From a virus, in the IMG/VR virus record IMGVR_UViG_3300025030_000215, positions 1 through 41,885 of that record: a DNA stretch of 41,885 bases. One strand, 5' to 3'. The position numbers and the translations under genes are program-made. This document shows positions 6,127 to 14,533 of the stretch, one piece after another. The notes under the pieces are model-generated. The model searched no databases and had not been told where the DNA came from. It saw nothing but the letters and a program-made list of their open reading frames with translations. How positions within the stretch are numbered: position 1 is the first letter of the stretch; each line of letters starts with the position of its first letter.

Positions 6127-6773
6127 TTTTCTACCCCCGCATAAATTTCAGGAAGAAGCGCCACGAATTCATCAATCCAAAAAACCACGGTTTTGGCAAC
6201 TTGATTATTTTTAGGGGTGTTACCCTCTTTAATTGCAAGGAAAAATCTTTCGGCGGGACGATCAGCATCTGGCGCAAGCCCTTTGATTGCTTTAAAATCG
6301 CATTTTTTAGCGTTTGCAATCGTTCCAACGAGACACGCACATTTCCCTTGATAGCTTGAGCCATCCACCTTTCCTTCAATGAGGGCTTGGCGCAAAGCCG
6401 GGACTTCTTTTGTGGCGTGAAGCAAGACATTCCAGAAATCGTTTTTAATAATCGAGAGATTGGCCCCCAAGAGATCGGCCCCCAAGAGATTGGCCCCCGA
6501 GAGATTGGCCCACGAGAGATTGGCCCACGAGAGATCGGCCCCCGAGAGATTGGCCCCCGAGAGATTGGCCCACGAGAGATTGGCCCCCGAGAGATTGGCC
6601 CCCGAGAGATCGGCCCCCGAGAGATCGGCCCACGAGAGATTGGCCCCCGAGAGATTGGCCCCCGAGAGATTGGCCTCCGACTTAATCGCCGCCTCTACCG
6701 CAAATCTCCAATTTTCAGCCTCAACCGAAAAAATAAGTTTACCAGACCATCGATTTTTAATTTCGAATTTCAT
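6123..6773 (-). CDS. Pentapeptide-repeat protein
   Basis: Residues 34-105 are about 14 tandem pentapeptides of the form A(N/D)LSG or A(N/D)LSW, which fold as a right-handed quadrilateral beta-helix. Residues 106-216 form a different domain ([34 protein letters not shown]) often seen behind such repeats in phages. Some pentapeptide proteins mimic DNA and protect gyrase, but nothing here fixes the function. The DNA of the repeat is an almost perfect 15-bp satellite, which could change length by slippage. The start overlaps the upstream stop (ATGA). Confidence 0.8.
   Translation of the reverse strand: MKFEIKNRWSGKLIFSVEAENWRFAVEAAIKSEANLSGANLSGANLSWADLSGADLSGANLSGANLSWANLSGANLSGADLSWANLSWANLSGANLLGADLLGANLSIIKNDFWNVLLHATKEVPALRQALIEGKVDGSSYQGKCACLVGTIANAKKCDFKAIKGLAPDADRPAERFFLAIKEGNTPKNNQVAKTVVFWIDEFVALLPEIYAGVEK
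6455..6680. repeat. 15-bp minisatellite in the pentapeptide gene
   Basis: The plus strand shows tandem 15-base units GAGAGATTGGCCCCC with few substitutions (ATT/ATC, CCC/CAC). Near-identity at the DNA level suggests recent expansion and makes copy number prone to change between phage relatives. It also creates false open frames on both strands, which I have not annotated. Confidence 0.85.
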
Positions 6774-7363
6774 TTTTTAACCCTCCGAACATTAACTTTC
6801 CCAAGCCCTTTAAGCCCCAAAAGCTCAAAGCCTTTAGGGGTGAGATCGATTCCGTGTCGAGTCCAAGCGGCTGGGCCCCTATCGTTGACTTTGGCATAAA
6901 TCCATTTCCCGTTTTTCGGGTTAGTGATTTTCAAGATTGTCCCGAAAGGGTAAGTCGGATGAGCGCAGGTTTGCCGGGATTCCCGGTATTTCTCGCCGGA
7001 GGCCGTAATCCCGGAATTACCTTCTTTTAAAACGCTCTCAAGCGTGTAGTAGCTGGCGGTCACGACTTCGGCAAAGGCGGGTTTCGCGTGGAACGCGGCA
7101 GGAAACAAGAGGAAGGCCAAAAGCAGATACTTCACATAACTTGAATTTAATAATTTATAACTTGATGCAACTCCTTTGCTTACAAATACTTCCGATCGTT
7201 TTACATTTTCTACATTATAGGACTCTTGGCTTTTACAATCCAAAAGCAAAGGTGTACCCCGCCAGATGGCCCGCGAAGGCTCCCGTGGAGGGAAAATGTC
7301 GGTCATAACGACACCTCTGGACGGGGTACATGAATCAGATAATGGTCTTATAGTTGGTTTCAT
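6770..7363 (-). CDS. RlpA-like double-psi beta-barrel protein, candidate lysis enzyme
   Basis: The C-terminal 100 residues match the RlpA barrel: [40 protein letters not shown] and [13 protein letters not shown]. RlpA proteins bind or cleave denuded peptidoglycan. An ideal signal peptide ([22 protein letters not shown]) sits at residues 77-98, so the working start may be the GTG at 7135 (122 aa). The outer start at 7363 has AAGGTGA upstream and an open frame, but would bury the signal peptide behind 76 odd residues that overlap a structured region (7254-7329). With no classical endolysin seen, this is the best lysis candidate. Confidence 0.75.
   Translation of the reverse strand: MKPTIRPLSDSCTPSRGVVMTDIFPPREPSRAIWRGTPLLLDCKSQESYNVENVKRSEVFVSKGVASSYKLLNSSYVKYLLLAFLLFPAAFHAKPAFAEVVTASYYTLESVLKEGNSGITASGEKYRESRQTCAHPTYPFGTILKITNPKNGKWIYAKVNDRGPAAWTRHGIDLTPKGFELLGLKGLGKVNVRRVKK
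7214..7243 (-). promoter_or_regulatory. Possible sigma70 promoter P2 for the leftward operon
   Basis: On the minus strand TTGGAT (7238-7243), an 18-base spacer and a perfect TATAAT (7214-7219). Transcription would begin near 7207, upstream of the GTG that starts the signal-peptide form of the RlpA-like gene. It lies inside the longer reading frame, so it supports the shorter form if active. Confidence 0.45.
7254..7329 (-). ncRNA. Possible structured RNA: cloverleaf-like fold upstream of the RlpA gene
   Basis: The ends pair as a 13-bp stem with one bulged base (7254-7266 with 7316-7329). Three smaller hairpins lie inside: 7269-7280 (3 bp), 7281-7293 (4 bp) and 7297-7313 (5 bp, 7-base loop). 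It lies between the two promoters. It lacks the TTCRA loop and other tRNA features. It could be a riboswitch-like leader, a small RNA or an operator structure; covariation is needed to decide. Confidence 0.35.
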
Positions 7364-7416
7364 TTTTCACCTTCGCGGTTACTGGGTTAAATTTAGTTTT
7401 CATATGACTAAATTGG

Positions 7417-7445
7417 AATCTACACCAAATATCGGACCATGTCAA
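7417..7445 (-). promoter_or_regulatory. Sigma70 promoter P1 for the leftward operon
   Basis: A consensus -35 TTGACA (7440-7445), a 17-base spacer and TAGATT (7417-7422) on the minus strand, in the short gap after the membrane-protein stop. Transcription would start near 7410 and run into the RlpA, pentapeptide and replication genes. Confidence 0.6.
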
Positions 7446-7465
7446 ATAAATCTTTAATTATTTTT

Positions 7466-7948
7466 TTAAACAATAAAAGGCACCACCCCAACGGCACAAA
7501 GGGCAATGCAGGCATCCTCAAGCATGACTCCCTTATCGCCGTATTTAGCAAAAGGATTGAGAACTCCAAAGAAAATACTCCCGGAAGCAGCTAAAATGAC
7601 CTGAAACACGCCTAACCCTATGTTCCCGGTCGAAATCCCGGCGAAAAGGCCTCCAAGACCAAGGGAGGCCCCATAAACACCCCGCAGAAGCACCTTTTTC
7701 CAGACTTTCCCGTCATTTACACCGTATTTGAACAGAATCAGGCTCGGGATGTACCAGCCTCCGGCCATGAGCGCGAAGATCCCAAAATGCCCGGAAAGGA
7801 TCGAAAGCAGGATCACGCCAGCGCCAAAGACGCCGGCTCCAAGGAAGCGTCTTACCCATTTACCTATTGACGATTGACCTCCTAGAGCATAACATATACA
7901 GAAGAACGAAACTAAAAATACTTTAAAAACTAAGAGCAAAATACTCAT
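7466..7948 (-). CDS. Multi-pass membrane protein, unknown (160 aa)
   Basis: Most of the sequence is hydrophobic, with about five likely membrane segments ([73 protein letters not shown]). It might be a holin, a superinfection-exclusion or an envelope protein; no family is clear. GGGAGG lies 8 bases before the ATG. The start codon overlaps the ATG of the divergent HNH gene (7946-7949), so their 5' control regions lie inside each other. Confidence 0.75.
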   Translation of the reverse strand: MSILLLVFKVFLVSFFCICYALGGQSSIGKWVRRFLGAGVFGAGVILLSILSGHFGIFALMAGGWYIPSLILFKYGVNDGKVWKKVLLRGVYGASLGLGGLFAGISTGNIGLGVFQVILAASGSIFFGVLNPFAKYGDKGVMLEDACIALCAVGVVPFIV

Positions 7949-8528
7949 GAGAAAAACCCTCCCTGTTTGTGAAATTTGTAAAAAAAGTTACGGACCAAAA
8001 AAAGGCGGCGGTTACAATAAAAGATTTTGTTCCAAAGAATGTCTCTATGAAGCATTTAAAGGCCATGGTCATCCTCATTTTAAAAATGCGAGGACTTACT
8101 CTCATGGTTATGTCCTCATCTCAAGAAAAGGAAGAGTTTGGCCAGAGCATCGATGGATAATGACCGAATACCTTGGCCGTATTTTGAAAAATAGCGAGCA
8201 CGTTCATCATATAAACGGAATGAAAGATGATAATCGAATCGAAAATCTTGAAATTCTTGATATAAAAGATCACGGACGACTTCATAGAAAAAAACCCAAA
8301 AAACCAACAACGCGGCCGTCGCCAATCTCCCAAGGCATGACATGGATAGATGTAAAAAACGATTATCGATCATACCTGGTTTACAGATGTCAAAATTGTT
8401 CACGGTTATGGTGGTCAAGAAAAGATCATTCTTCAAAATTCTGTTCTTCCAAATGCCTCGAAATCGCAACAGGTTATTGCAAAACTCTGGTTAAATCGCA
8501 CCGATGGAATAAAATTAGAAAATATTGA
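7947..8528 (+). CDS. HNH homing-type endonuclease with zinc fingers
   Basis: The 193-aa protein has an N-terminal zinc finger (CEICKKSYG...FCSKEC, residues 8-32), an HNH_3-type core ([32 protein letters not shown], residues 71-110) and a C-terminal zinc finger (CQNCSRLWW...FCSSKC). This is the plan of free-standing phage homing endonucleases. It is on the plus strand against its neighbours, uses a weak ribosome-binding site (AAGAG), and its last 14 bases overlap the end of the convergent gene. A possible promoter TTGACG-N17-TAACAT lies at 7867-7895. Confidence 0.9.
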   Translation: MRKTLPVCEICKKSYGPKKGGGYNKRFCSKECLYEAFKGHGHPHFKNARTYSHGYVLISRKGRVWPEHRWIMTEYLGRILKNSEHVHHINGMKDDNRIENLEILDIKDHGRLHRKKPKKPTTRPSPISQGMTWIDVKNDYRSYLVYRCQNCSRLWWSRKDHSSKFCSSKCLEIATGYCKTLVKSHRWNKIRKY

Positions 8529-8808
8529 TCAGCCCAAACTTCCTTTTGTTATCATCCGTGGAGCTATGAATCTTCCCGCTGTTCGTAGTGACACAAATAG
8601 GCGTCGGTTTAGGTTTCGGTTTAGTGAAATGTTTAAATAAAAGGATCCCACACCAAATAACGCTTGCCACGACCACGATAATTAGAATCTGATGAAATGT
8701 CGTCATCAGCGCCTTCGCGGTATTCAGCCCATTAAATATCCCGCTGAAAAATTTCTTCCAGCTCCATGCTTCTTTCGGCGGATCTGGTGAAACTAAAATA
8801 TCTGCCAT
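8515..8808 (-). CDS. Single-pass membrane protein, possible lysis accessory (97 aa)
   Basis: One clear transmembrane segment ([18 protein letters not shown], about residues 42-59) follows a 40-residue N-terminus and precedes a Lys/Pro-rich stretch ([10 protein letters not shown]). Size and position next to a holin-like protein suggest a lysis helper such as a spanin-like or holin-like component, but no lipobox is seen. It ends within the convergent HNH gene. Confidence 0.7.
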   Translation of the reverse strand: MADILVSPDPPKEAWSWKKFFSGIFNGLNTAKALMTTFHQILIIVVVASVIWCGILLFKHFTKPKPKPTPICVTTNSGKIHSSTDDNKRKFGLINIF

Positions 8809-8819
8809 GTTAGTTCTCC

Positions 8820-9116
8820 TTATTTGTGAAACCAGTTTAAAAGAAACATAATCACCGCTGATCCGCCCATTACCGGAAGAATTATCCCTTTGACCCAGTT
8901 GCTGTTGGTTTGAATGGACTTTTCAAGATTTGAAAGTTCAACCCCGATGGCCTTAAAATTGATGTTATCATCTGCAATGTGCATTTTCGTTTCTTTTCTG
9001 TGATGGTTTACCAGTTCAATCAAATTGCTCATATTCGTGTCAAGCCTTATTAAAATGTCGCGGTCTTCACCGCTAATATGGCTGTACTTTCTTCGTTCTC
9101 CTCCGTTTGGGCCCAT
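8820..9116 (-). CDS. Holin-like / XhlA-type protein
   Basis: The 98-aa protein has a soluble helical N-terminus with regular polar/non-polar spacing (LIRLDTNMSNLIELVNHHRK) and a C-terminal membrane helix (GIILPVMGGSAVIMFLLNWF), ending HK. This is the layout of XhlA-like haemolysin/holin accessory proteins. It is upstream of the second small membrane gene, so a lysis pair is plausible. Function is inferred from topology. Confidence 0.7.
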   Translation of the reverse strand: MGPNGGERRKYSHISGEDRDILIRLDTNMSNLIELVNHHRKETKMHIADDNINFKAIGVELSNLEKSIQTNSNWVKGIILPVMGGSAVIMFLLNWFHK

Positions 9117-9145
9117 TATTTATTCCACACAGATTTAAAAAGCGT

Positions 9146-9154
9146 TGGTATAAT
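9146..9154 (+). promoter_or_regulatory. Extended -10 promoter for the plus-strand membrane gene
   Basis: TGGTATAAT is a perfect TGn plus TATAAT. There is no good -35, which extended -10 promoters do not need. An ATG at 9162 falls about where transcription should start. The same arrangement is at 21800-21817. Confidence 0.65.
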
Positions 9155-9193
9155 GCGCCTCATGTCTATGCTAAACGACGAAAAGGAGAAAAC

Positions 9194-9328
9194 ATGCTTG
9201 AAATAATTTTGGCAACCGTCACACCTGGAGGAAAGCTTGCGGGAGCTGTGCTAACATTTTTAGCCATCATGTTTTTATTCGCTTTCGTTTGTAAAAAAAT
9301 AGATGAACGTAACGGAAAATACTGGTAA
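9194..9328 (+). CDS. 44-aa single-pass membrane protein
   Basis: MLEIILATVTPGGKLAG is followed by a membrane helix (AVLTFLAIMFLFAFVC) and a charged tail (KKIDERNGKYW). A strong AAAGGAG precedes the ATG, and an extended -10 promoter lies 40 bases upstream. It is transcribed against all neighbours and ends five bases before the convergent gene's stop, so it looks like an independently expressed moron. Function unknown. An ATG at 9162 would give a 14-codon upstream frame overlapping this start. Confidence 0.7.
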   Translation: MLEIILATVTPGGKLAGAVLTFLAIMFLFAFVCKKIDERNGKYW

Positions 9329-9333
9329 AAAAC

Positions 9334-10608
9334 TCACCCTGCGATTTTCCTTAATCTCTCTATCTCTGCTGTTACTTTGCTCAAATGCTTTTCGTTTCCA
9401 GCAACCCGTCGTGCTATGGCCATCGGAACGTCTTTTGCCCCCTTACCAAAGAAGCTGAGTATTTTTTCCATGGTTCTCATTGGTACTTCTTTTTCAGCTA
9501 AAGCACGTTGTCCCGCCACAAGCGATTTAGCTTCAGACAAAGCCCCGTAAAGCGCATTGTTTTTCTTGATCTGCGGATGACTCATTTCGATCTTTTCTTT
9601 TAATCCGCGCCTAAGAACGTCCAAAGCTCTTGATCTGGCCGGATCACGGCTGACATTGGTTCCGTCCGCTCGCCTATCAAGAAGACTTTCGGTCATCTGC
9701 TGAAGCTCCTCTTTTCGAGTCTCAGCTTTTACGGTATTAAGCTTTCTTTGCCTTGAGGCCCATTTCGCCTCTTTTTCAAGAACTTCGCGCATAACTTTCA
9801 ATTCTGAATCTGGAATTTGGCCGGATCTTCGTTGTTCAGTTATGTATTTTTGGAGGTCTTGAAGATAGGTTTTTCCTATTGGACGGTTAAACCTTTTGAT
9901 TAAAAAGTTTCGTTCTTCAAGTTTTCCATTAATAACGCTCTGAAGGCGCTCTTGAAGCTCTCCGTAGTTTTTAGATTCTTTTATGTACTTTGCAGCAACT
10001 TCAGTGGGAGGAAATTTCTTGCCGCGCTCCATGTAAGATTGAAGATCGCCCTTCGATGGTTGTAAAATCTCGGTAGTCAGCTTTTCAGCTTTTTGTAAAG
10101 CCTGATAGGGTGCAATGGGTTTTTTAATGCTTGCCGCCTTTGAAAAGGCTTCTGGCCCCATAGCGTACCCCCCAGCTTCAAGCATTTGTCCTGCAATCTT
10201 GCCCCCGGGCGTAACGGGTTGAGGCAGTATCTTTTCTGCGCCACTTGGTTTAATTACTTGAGGCGCTACGGGCGTTTTTCCTCCCGTAAAATCAGAAACA
10301 ATCTGAGAAATATCATGCGGCATATTCGCGCCTTCGGCTAAAGCGCCGCCACCTGCGGGGAATTTAAGGTTTCGTTCGACCGTTCCTTGAGACATTCCGT
10401 TTACGAGCTTAACCATCATTCCAACAATGTCCTCCGGCGCTGGCATTGTTCCCACTAGTCCAGCGGCGGCCGTTCGCATAGGAGCGTTTTCGTCACGGCT
10501 TTGATACGGGGTTTTTGGAGGCGGCTCATCCAAATATGTTATTTTTCTGTTTGGCGCTCCGTTTATAACTTTCGGTGCTGGCTTTTCATCCAAATAAGTG
10601 ATAGGCAT
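9334..10608 (-). CDS. Probable ejection (internal virion) protein
   Basis: The 425-aa protein begins with two copies of an ITYLDE motif (residues 3-8 and 23-28), then an Ala/Gly-rich region and a long charged helical part (residues 170-425: KYITEQRRSGQIPDSELKVM). This resembles internal proteins ejected with DNA by P22-like phages. The ATG overlaps the upstream stop (TAATG). A longer frame to 10734 lies wholly over the upstream gene and is rejected. It is the last of a block of three such genes. Confidence 0.65.
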   Translation of the reverse strand: MPITYLDEKPAPKVINGAPNRKITYLDEPPPKTPYQSRDENAPMRTAAAGLVGTMPAPEDIVGMMVKLVNGMSQGTVERNLKFPAGGGALAEGANMPHDISQIVSDFTGGKTPVAPQVIKPSGAEKILPQPVTPGGKIAGQMLEAGGYAMGPEAFSKAASIKKPIAPYQALQKAEKLTTEILQPSKGDLQSYMERGKKFPPTEVAAKYIKESKNYGELQERLQSVINGKLEERNFLIKRFNRPIGKTYLQDLQKYITEQRRSGQIPDSELKVMREVLEKEAKWASRQRKLNTVKAETRKEELQQMTESLLDRRADGTNVSRDPARSRALDVLRRGLKEKIEMSHPQIKKNNALYGALSEAKSLVAGQRALAEKEVPMRTMEKILSFFGKGAKDVPMAIARRVAGNEKHLSKVTAEIERLRKIAG

Positions 10609-11627
10609 TAGTCTATCCTTGCCGGTCTGCCGGCGATTTTGACCGTGGTTCCGGCCGGTAAATTTGCAGCCATAACTTCTTCTTCGGAAGCAAATTCTTG
10701 AACACTTCCTTCCCCGCCTTCCTCTTGAAACCAAGTATTGGGATCTTCGCCGTAGTTCCTTTGGTAAGCCCCTGAAAGACCGGCTTCTTCAGCATCCATA
10801 GAGCTTTTCAATCTTTTTAAAATCGGCTTCATCCTTGCAACGCTGGCAAGATCATCATTTGCAACTGCTTGACTAAATAACCGCATTTCAGCATCAGATA
10901 TTGCGCCCTTCGTTCTGGCAACTTTTTGAAGCTGAGCGTCTAATAGAACCTCTTTAATGTTTTGCCAATCCGTGAGGAGCGGATTTGAAGGGTCAAAGCG
11001 TTTCAAATATTCAATGTTTACTTGCCCGTATTGCCCTTGCGGGATTCGCTTAAAACCTTCTTCAGCTGCCCGCAAAGCCTCCCTTTTTGGTTTGTTGCCT
11101 TCAATCGCGCTGTATATTTTTTCAGTGAGTCTGTCCTTTTGGAGCCTTTGGCCAGGCGTAAGAAAATCCCCTCGCCCTGCTTTCGCTTGATTAAGATCAA
11201 TCTTTGATTGCGTCAAAGGATCGACGTATCCCTCGGCTTGTTTTTGAAGTTTTTGAGTCTCAGCTTGAGTTTTCAAAATCCCTGCCTGTGACTCTTGAAG
11301 TTTCGCCTGATCCAATGCGGCTTTCCCGCCCTCTTCTCCTGGGCCGCCAGGAAATTGGTTTTTCTGGACAGCTTCATGTGCGGACTTCGGGTCATATCCT
11401 GAATCCCGAAGGACGTTGTACATGTCCGATTGTTTTTTTAATTTTTCCTGCCTAGATTCCTCCGCTTTTGCTTTAGCCTGGAGAACAATTTGAAGAGCTT
11501 TCAAAGACCTCCCAATTCCGGTCTGCGGCTCCGTGGGAGTCCAATTCACAGCAACGCTCCCGCCTCCAAGCCCCTGGACATCAGGAGTCATTCCACGTCT
11601 TTTTTCTGAATAAAGTGTCTCACCCAT
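10608..11627 (-). CDS. Probable ejection / internal virion protein (339 aa)
   Basis: Long coiled regions rich in Lys, Gln and Ala (residues 45-150), with a globular C-terminal half, fit an internal virion protein. The pattern resembles phage proteins annotated as DNA-injection proteins; no enzymatic motif is present. A GGGGGG stretch lies before the ATG. It is coupled to the next gene by TAATG. Confidence 0.6.
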   Translation of the reverse strand: MGETLYSEKRRGMTPDVQGLGGGSVAVNWTPTEPQTGIGRSLKALQIVLQAKAKAEESRQEKLKKQSDMYNVLRDSGYDPKSAHEAVQKNQFPGGPGEEGGKAALDQAKLQESQAGILKTQAETQKLQKQAEGYVDPLTQSKIDLNQAKAGRGDFLTPGQRLQKDRLTEKIYSAIEGNKPKREALRAAEEGFKRIPQGQYGQVNIEYLKRFDPSNPLLTDWQNIKEVLLDAQLQKVARTKGAISDAEMRLFSQAVANDDLASVARMKPILKRLKSSMDAEEAGLSGAYQRNYGEDPNTWFQEEGGEGSVQEFASEEEVMAANLPAGTTVKIAGRPARID

Positions 11628-11638
11628 ACATCCCCCCT

Positions 11639-12607
11639 TTAAGCCGCTGCAAGAATTACTGGTAAAAGTTTAATAATCATGTCCATAAATTGAGAGGATC
11701 CTCCGCCACCTAACGCCGTAGTATTGGATGGGATTGTGCTAGATCCTTTTGATCCTCCACCTAAAATGCTCCCAAAATCAATGCCACTCAAAATTTCAGC
11801 AAGCATATTGGGCGTGGAAGAACCCGGTGCTGTGCTGTTAATTAGTTGAGGCACGTTTTTTGCGAAGAGAGTATTCCCGACTCCAGGAACTTGAGAAAGC
11901 TCGGTCCTCTGCCTTTGATAATCTTTGTATTGGGCTTCAAGATCGGCCTGCTCCAATATTCTTGGGAGACTGCCTGCCGTCATGGCTGCGTTTATTTTCT
12001 GGATAGGTGCCGTCATTTCCCCGTACTGTTCCAATGCCTGCGCCTGCGGGACCGCGTTCTGTTGCCGGCCTCTTTCCTGATTGATAAAATCGCCAATGAC
12101 TGCATTGAGAGCGTTTTGTGTGCGCTCCGAGAGCCTACTTTCCTCCTGAATCCCGGACCTTGTGAAATACGTCCCGCGGGCGCCACGCTGACCCCGGGCC
12201 GTATTGATTGAATCCTGAAGGTTCTGCCCGGCAAGCTTTGTGGCGGCTTGTATAAATGGACTTGTCGCAGGATCAGCGAACCGCCCGCCAAGCGTATCCA
12301 TGACTTGCCCTTTTGCGGCACCAAAAAGATCACCAGTTGCTGGTTTCCCGAGGAAAGTACCAAGCTGATCAAGGCCGGTCTTTTCGTAGCTTGACGGATC
12401 CGTGACGGAAAGTTTCCCGCTATACTTTTCTCCTGGGTTGTACATTTGTAAAAATTTTCTCACCCACGCAGAAAGATCCTGTCCAAGTCCCATTTGCCAT
12501 GAAGGCATAAGGGATTGAATGTCAACACTCCCGGAACCAGAATCGCCGCCCTTCTTATCGCCACCACCAAAATCATCAAACGGATTGAAAAAATCAGCCC
12601 ATCCCAT
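11639..12607 (-). CDS. Probable ejection / internal virion protein (322 aa)
   Basis: The start MGWADFFNPFDDFGGGDKK is typical of small P22 gp7-like virion proteins. The middle is Ala/Gln-rich with helices (AKLAGQNLQDSINTARGQRG, NAVIGDFINQERGRQQNA) and the end is Gly/Ser-rich with a hydrophobic tail (IIKLLPVILAAA) that could enter a membrane. Together with the two following genes it likely forms the channel that carries DNA into the cell. Assignment is by position and composition. Confidence 0.6.
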   Translation of the reverse strand: MGWADFFNPFDDFGGGDKKGGDSGSGSVDIQSLMPSWQMGLGQDLSAWVRKFLQMYNPGEKYSGKLSVTDPSSYEKTGLDQLGTFLGKPATGDLFGAAKGQVMDTLGGRFADPATSPFIQAATKLAGQNLQDSINTARGQRGARGTYFTRSGIQEESRLSERTQNALNAVIGDFINQERGRQQNAVPQAQALEQYGEMTAPIQKINAAMTAGSLPRILEQADLEAQYKDYQRQRTELSQVPGVGNTLFAKNVPQLINSTAPGSSTPNMLAEILSGIDFGSILGGGSKGSSTIPSNTTALGGGGSSQFMDMIIKLLPVILAAA

Positions 12608-12619
12608 TTTATTGCCTCC

Positions 12620-12976
12620 TTAAAAAACCATCGCTTTAAAAGTTACTGATGAGACGCTGCATTTCAAATACAGCGTGCTTACCGTCCAAGCTGTTCCAGT
12701 CACCGGGCCTTGGTACAAACTCCCGGCCTTGTCCTGATGAAATATAATTATTCCAGTCGGCACCCTTTTTATCGTATGTGCTACCGAAAATTCAGTATTC
12801 GCCGTGCCGTCAGAAGTAAAGGAAACGATTTGAGCGTTAAAATTATCTGCAAATTTCAAACCTGAATTGAGAAGTCTTGAAAGATCAAAGGTGTAACTCG
12901 CGAGCTCTTCTTCAAGATGCTTTTCAAATTCTGTTTCCGATGTTCCGGAAAGCCTTATTCTTTCTCGAATCTGCAC
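12620..12976 (-). CDS. Tail-associated structural protein, unknown (118 aa)
   Basis: Residues 25-118 contain a run of beta-type segments (FNAQIVSFTSDG, FSVAHTIKRVPTGIIIFHQD) similar to small structural proteins of other podoviruses. The GTG start lies just after the stop of the nozzle gene. It may be a head-tail or fibre-anchor component. Confidence 0.6.
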   Translation of the reverse strand: MQIRERIRLSGTSETEFEKHLEEELASYTFDLSRLLNSGLKFADNFNAQIVSFTSDGTANTEFSVAHTIKRVPTGIIIFHQDKAGSLYQGPVTGTAWTVSTLYLKCSVSSVTFKAMVF

Positions 12977-12977
12977 A

Positions 12978-14525
12978 TTAACTCCGATACGTTTTAATTT
13001 CTTCGCGCACCAAATGGTAAGGATAAAATTGTTTAATATAAAAAGTCTCGGAGCTTTCGGAGTTTCTCATTCTGAACCGGACATGCTCTGTCCAAATATC
13101 AAAATACCATTCAAATTTAGTCATCATTTCATCAAGATCGGCATAGGTTTGAGAGGATTGGTAAGGGATATTAGTCCAGTTAGAGCCTTCGTCGGTCGAA
13201 TAGTCGACGTAAAGTTTCCCAGGCCCTTTTGCCCAAATGTCAAGCTGTAACCATCTTGCGCCAAGCTCATACTGCGGCCCATCGGCGCAGAAATCCTTAC
13301 TTTCAAATTTTCCTTCAACCGCCGATCCCTGGTCGTTCGTGGTCGAATAGTCGACAATCGCGCTTAATCCGGCAGAATTACCAAGCATGATCTCTTCCCA
13401 AGCCGAAGATGAAGAAGCTTCATCCCAAACGATTTGTTGTTGATCCCAAGTCCCTTGAGCCGAGTCCCAATCAAGGACGGTCACATTTTCCCATTTAATT
13501 CCAGCCGTAATTCCAGAGCAGGTGTCGTAATACCAAAACCCAAGTTTATAATTATATTTCCAAACCTCTGTCGGCCAGGTATCGCTTGAGGTAAGTATAA
13601 AAAACCAAACTTCATGTTCATTTTGGACATGGATAGAAAAACAACGATTTATTTTTGACCTGTTAATTCTTGAAAAAATATGTTCTCTAACTGCATCTCC
13701 GATTGATTCGACTCGAATCCCGTTCCAAACATGAAAATCATTCTGCCCCATAAAATAATGTTGTCCGTTTGCTTCTGAAAAAGCTCTAGGGCTGGCAAGC
13801 CCGATTCCGGTTTTAACTGTTTGAAATCTAAAAATATCAGGCGGATCGACTCTTATCCCAATCGCCAGAGAGTCCTTTTTGTAAACCGCGGCAAACTCAT
13901 TTAATTTTGAAACGTTTTGAATAATGGAAGGCTCGTCAGTAATCAAAGCTTCTCCAGAATTTCCACCGCTCCATGTCTCGGGTGCGTCCGTGTCCGACCA
14001 CGCAACGCGCCAAGGCTCAACCGTTGATCCGTCATCGGTATAGGCAAGCAGCAAGTAAGGCGTGACGTAAGCCGCGTATTTCGCCTTTGGAGGACTCCCG
14101 CCCAAAAGAACCTGATTTCCAGATCCACCCCATTTATAAGGGGCATTGATATAATTTGTAGAAATCAAAAGATTTGATTCTGTGACATTAGCGAACGAAA
14201 AGAAATCTTCATCCCCGCCAGCGTAAGAAATGATCGAGATAGTTTCCCACGTCGAGGTCCCGGTGTTCCACTTCTGAATCTTGCGTTTTGATGCTCTGAC
14301 AAGAAACTTAGATCCGCTCGAATGCTGAAGGTATCCGTACCCCATAATTTGATCAGAGTCCGGAGTTTGAGAACCTTTTGTGGTCTTTCCAGCACGCTTC
14401 CTCAAAAGCCCTCTGTCATAACGCATATTGACCGCGAATGCGTTACGGTCTTTTATGAATGTTGAGGGAATGGCGAAATTCACCCCTTCAATCGGAAGCA
14501 AAACTCCTTTTCGTAAAAGTGGCAT
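12978..14525 (-). CDS. Tail nozzle / stabilisation protein (P22 gp10-like)
   Basis: The 515-aa protein begins MPLLRKGVLLPIEGVNFAIP and continues with repeated beta-propeller-like blades (YGYLQHSSGSKFLVRASKRK, TPYLLLAYTDDG, GIGLASPRAFSEANGQHYFM, EVWFFILTSSD). Length and blade pattern agree with phage stabilisation proteins that form the tail nozzle below the adaptor ring. AAGGAG precedes the ATG. The C-terminal third may form a separate beta-sandwich domain. Confidence 0.65.
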   Translation of the reverse strand: MPLLRKGVLLPIEGVNFAIPSTFIKDRNAFAVNMRYDRGLLRKRAGKTTKGSQTPDSDQIMGYGYLQHSSGSKFLVRASKRKIQKWNTGTSTWETISIISYAGGDEDFFSFANVTESNLLISTNYINAPYKWGGSGNQVLLGGSPPKAKYAAYVTPYLLLAYTDDGSTVEPWRVAWSDTDAPETWSGGNSGEALITDEPSIIQNVSKLNEFAAVYKKDSLAIGIRVDPPDIFRFQTVKTGIGLASPRAFSEANGQHYFMGQNDFHVWNGIRVESIGDAVREHIFSRINRSKINRCFSIHVQNEHEVWFFILTSSDTWPTEVWKYNYKLGFWYYDTCSGITAGIKWENVTVLDWDSAQGTWDQQQIVWDEASSSSAWEEIMLGNSAGLSAIVDYSTTNDQGSAVEGKFESKDFCADGPQYELGARWLQLDIWAKGPGKLYVDYSTDEGSNWTNIPYQSSQTYADLDEMMTKFEWYFDIWTEHVRFRMRNSESSETFYIKQFYPYHLVREEIKTYRS

Positions 14526-14533
14526 GCTTCTCC

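Noticed and set aside
6455-6680. CRISPR array
   Set aside because: Tandem 15-bp units without spacers; they encode pentapeptides.
6387-6899. Plus-strand and alternate-frame ORFs over the pentapeptide repeat
   Set aside because: A 15-bp repeat without stops is open in several frames; only the minus-strand pentapeptide frame has flanking domains and coupling to its neighbour.
9300-9360. Terminator for the plus-strand 44-aa gene
   Set aside because: GGAAAAT/ATTTTCC pairs across a 23-base loop and is AT-rich with no U-run; too weak to call.
10608-10734. N-terminal extension of the 9334-10608 gene
   Set aside because: The extra residues are a basic out-of-frame reading of the upstream gene; the TAATG overlap gives a natural start.
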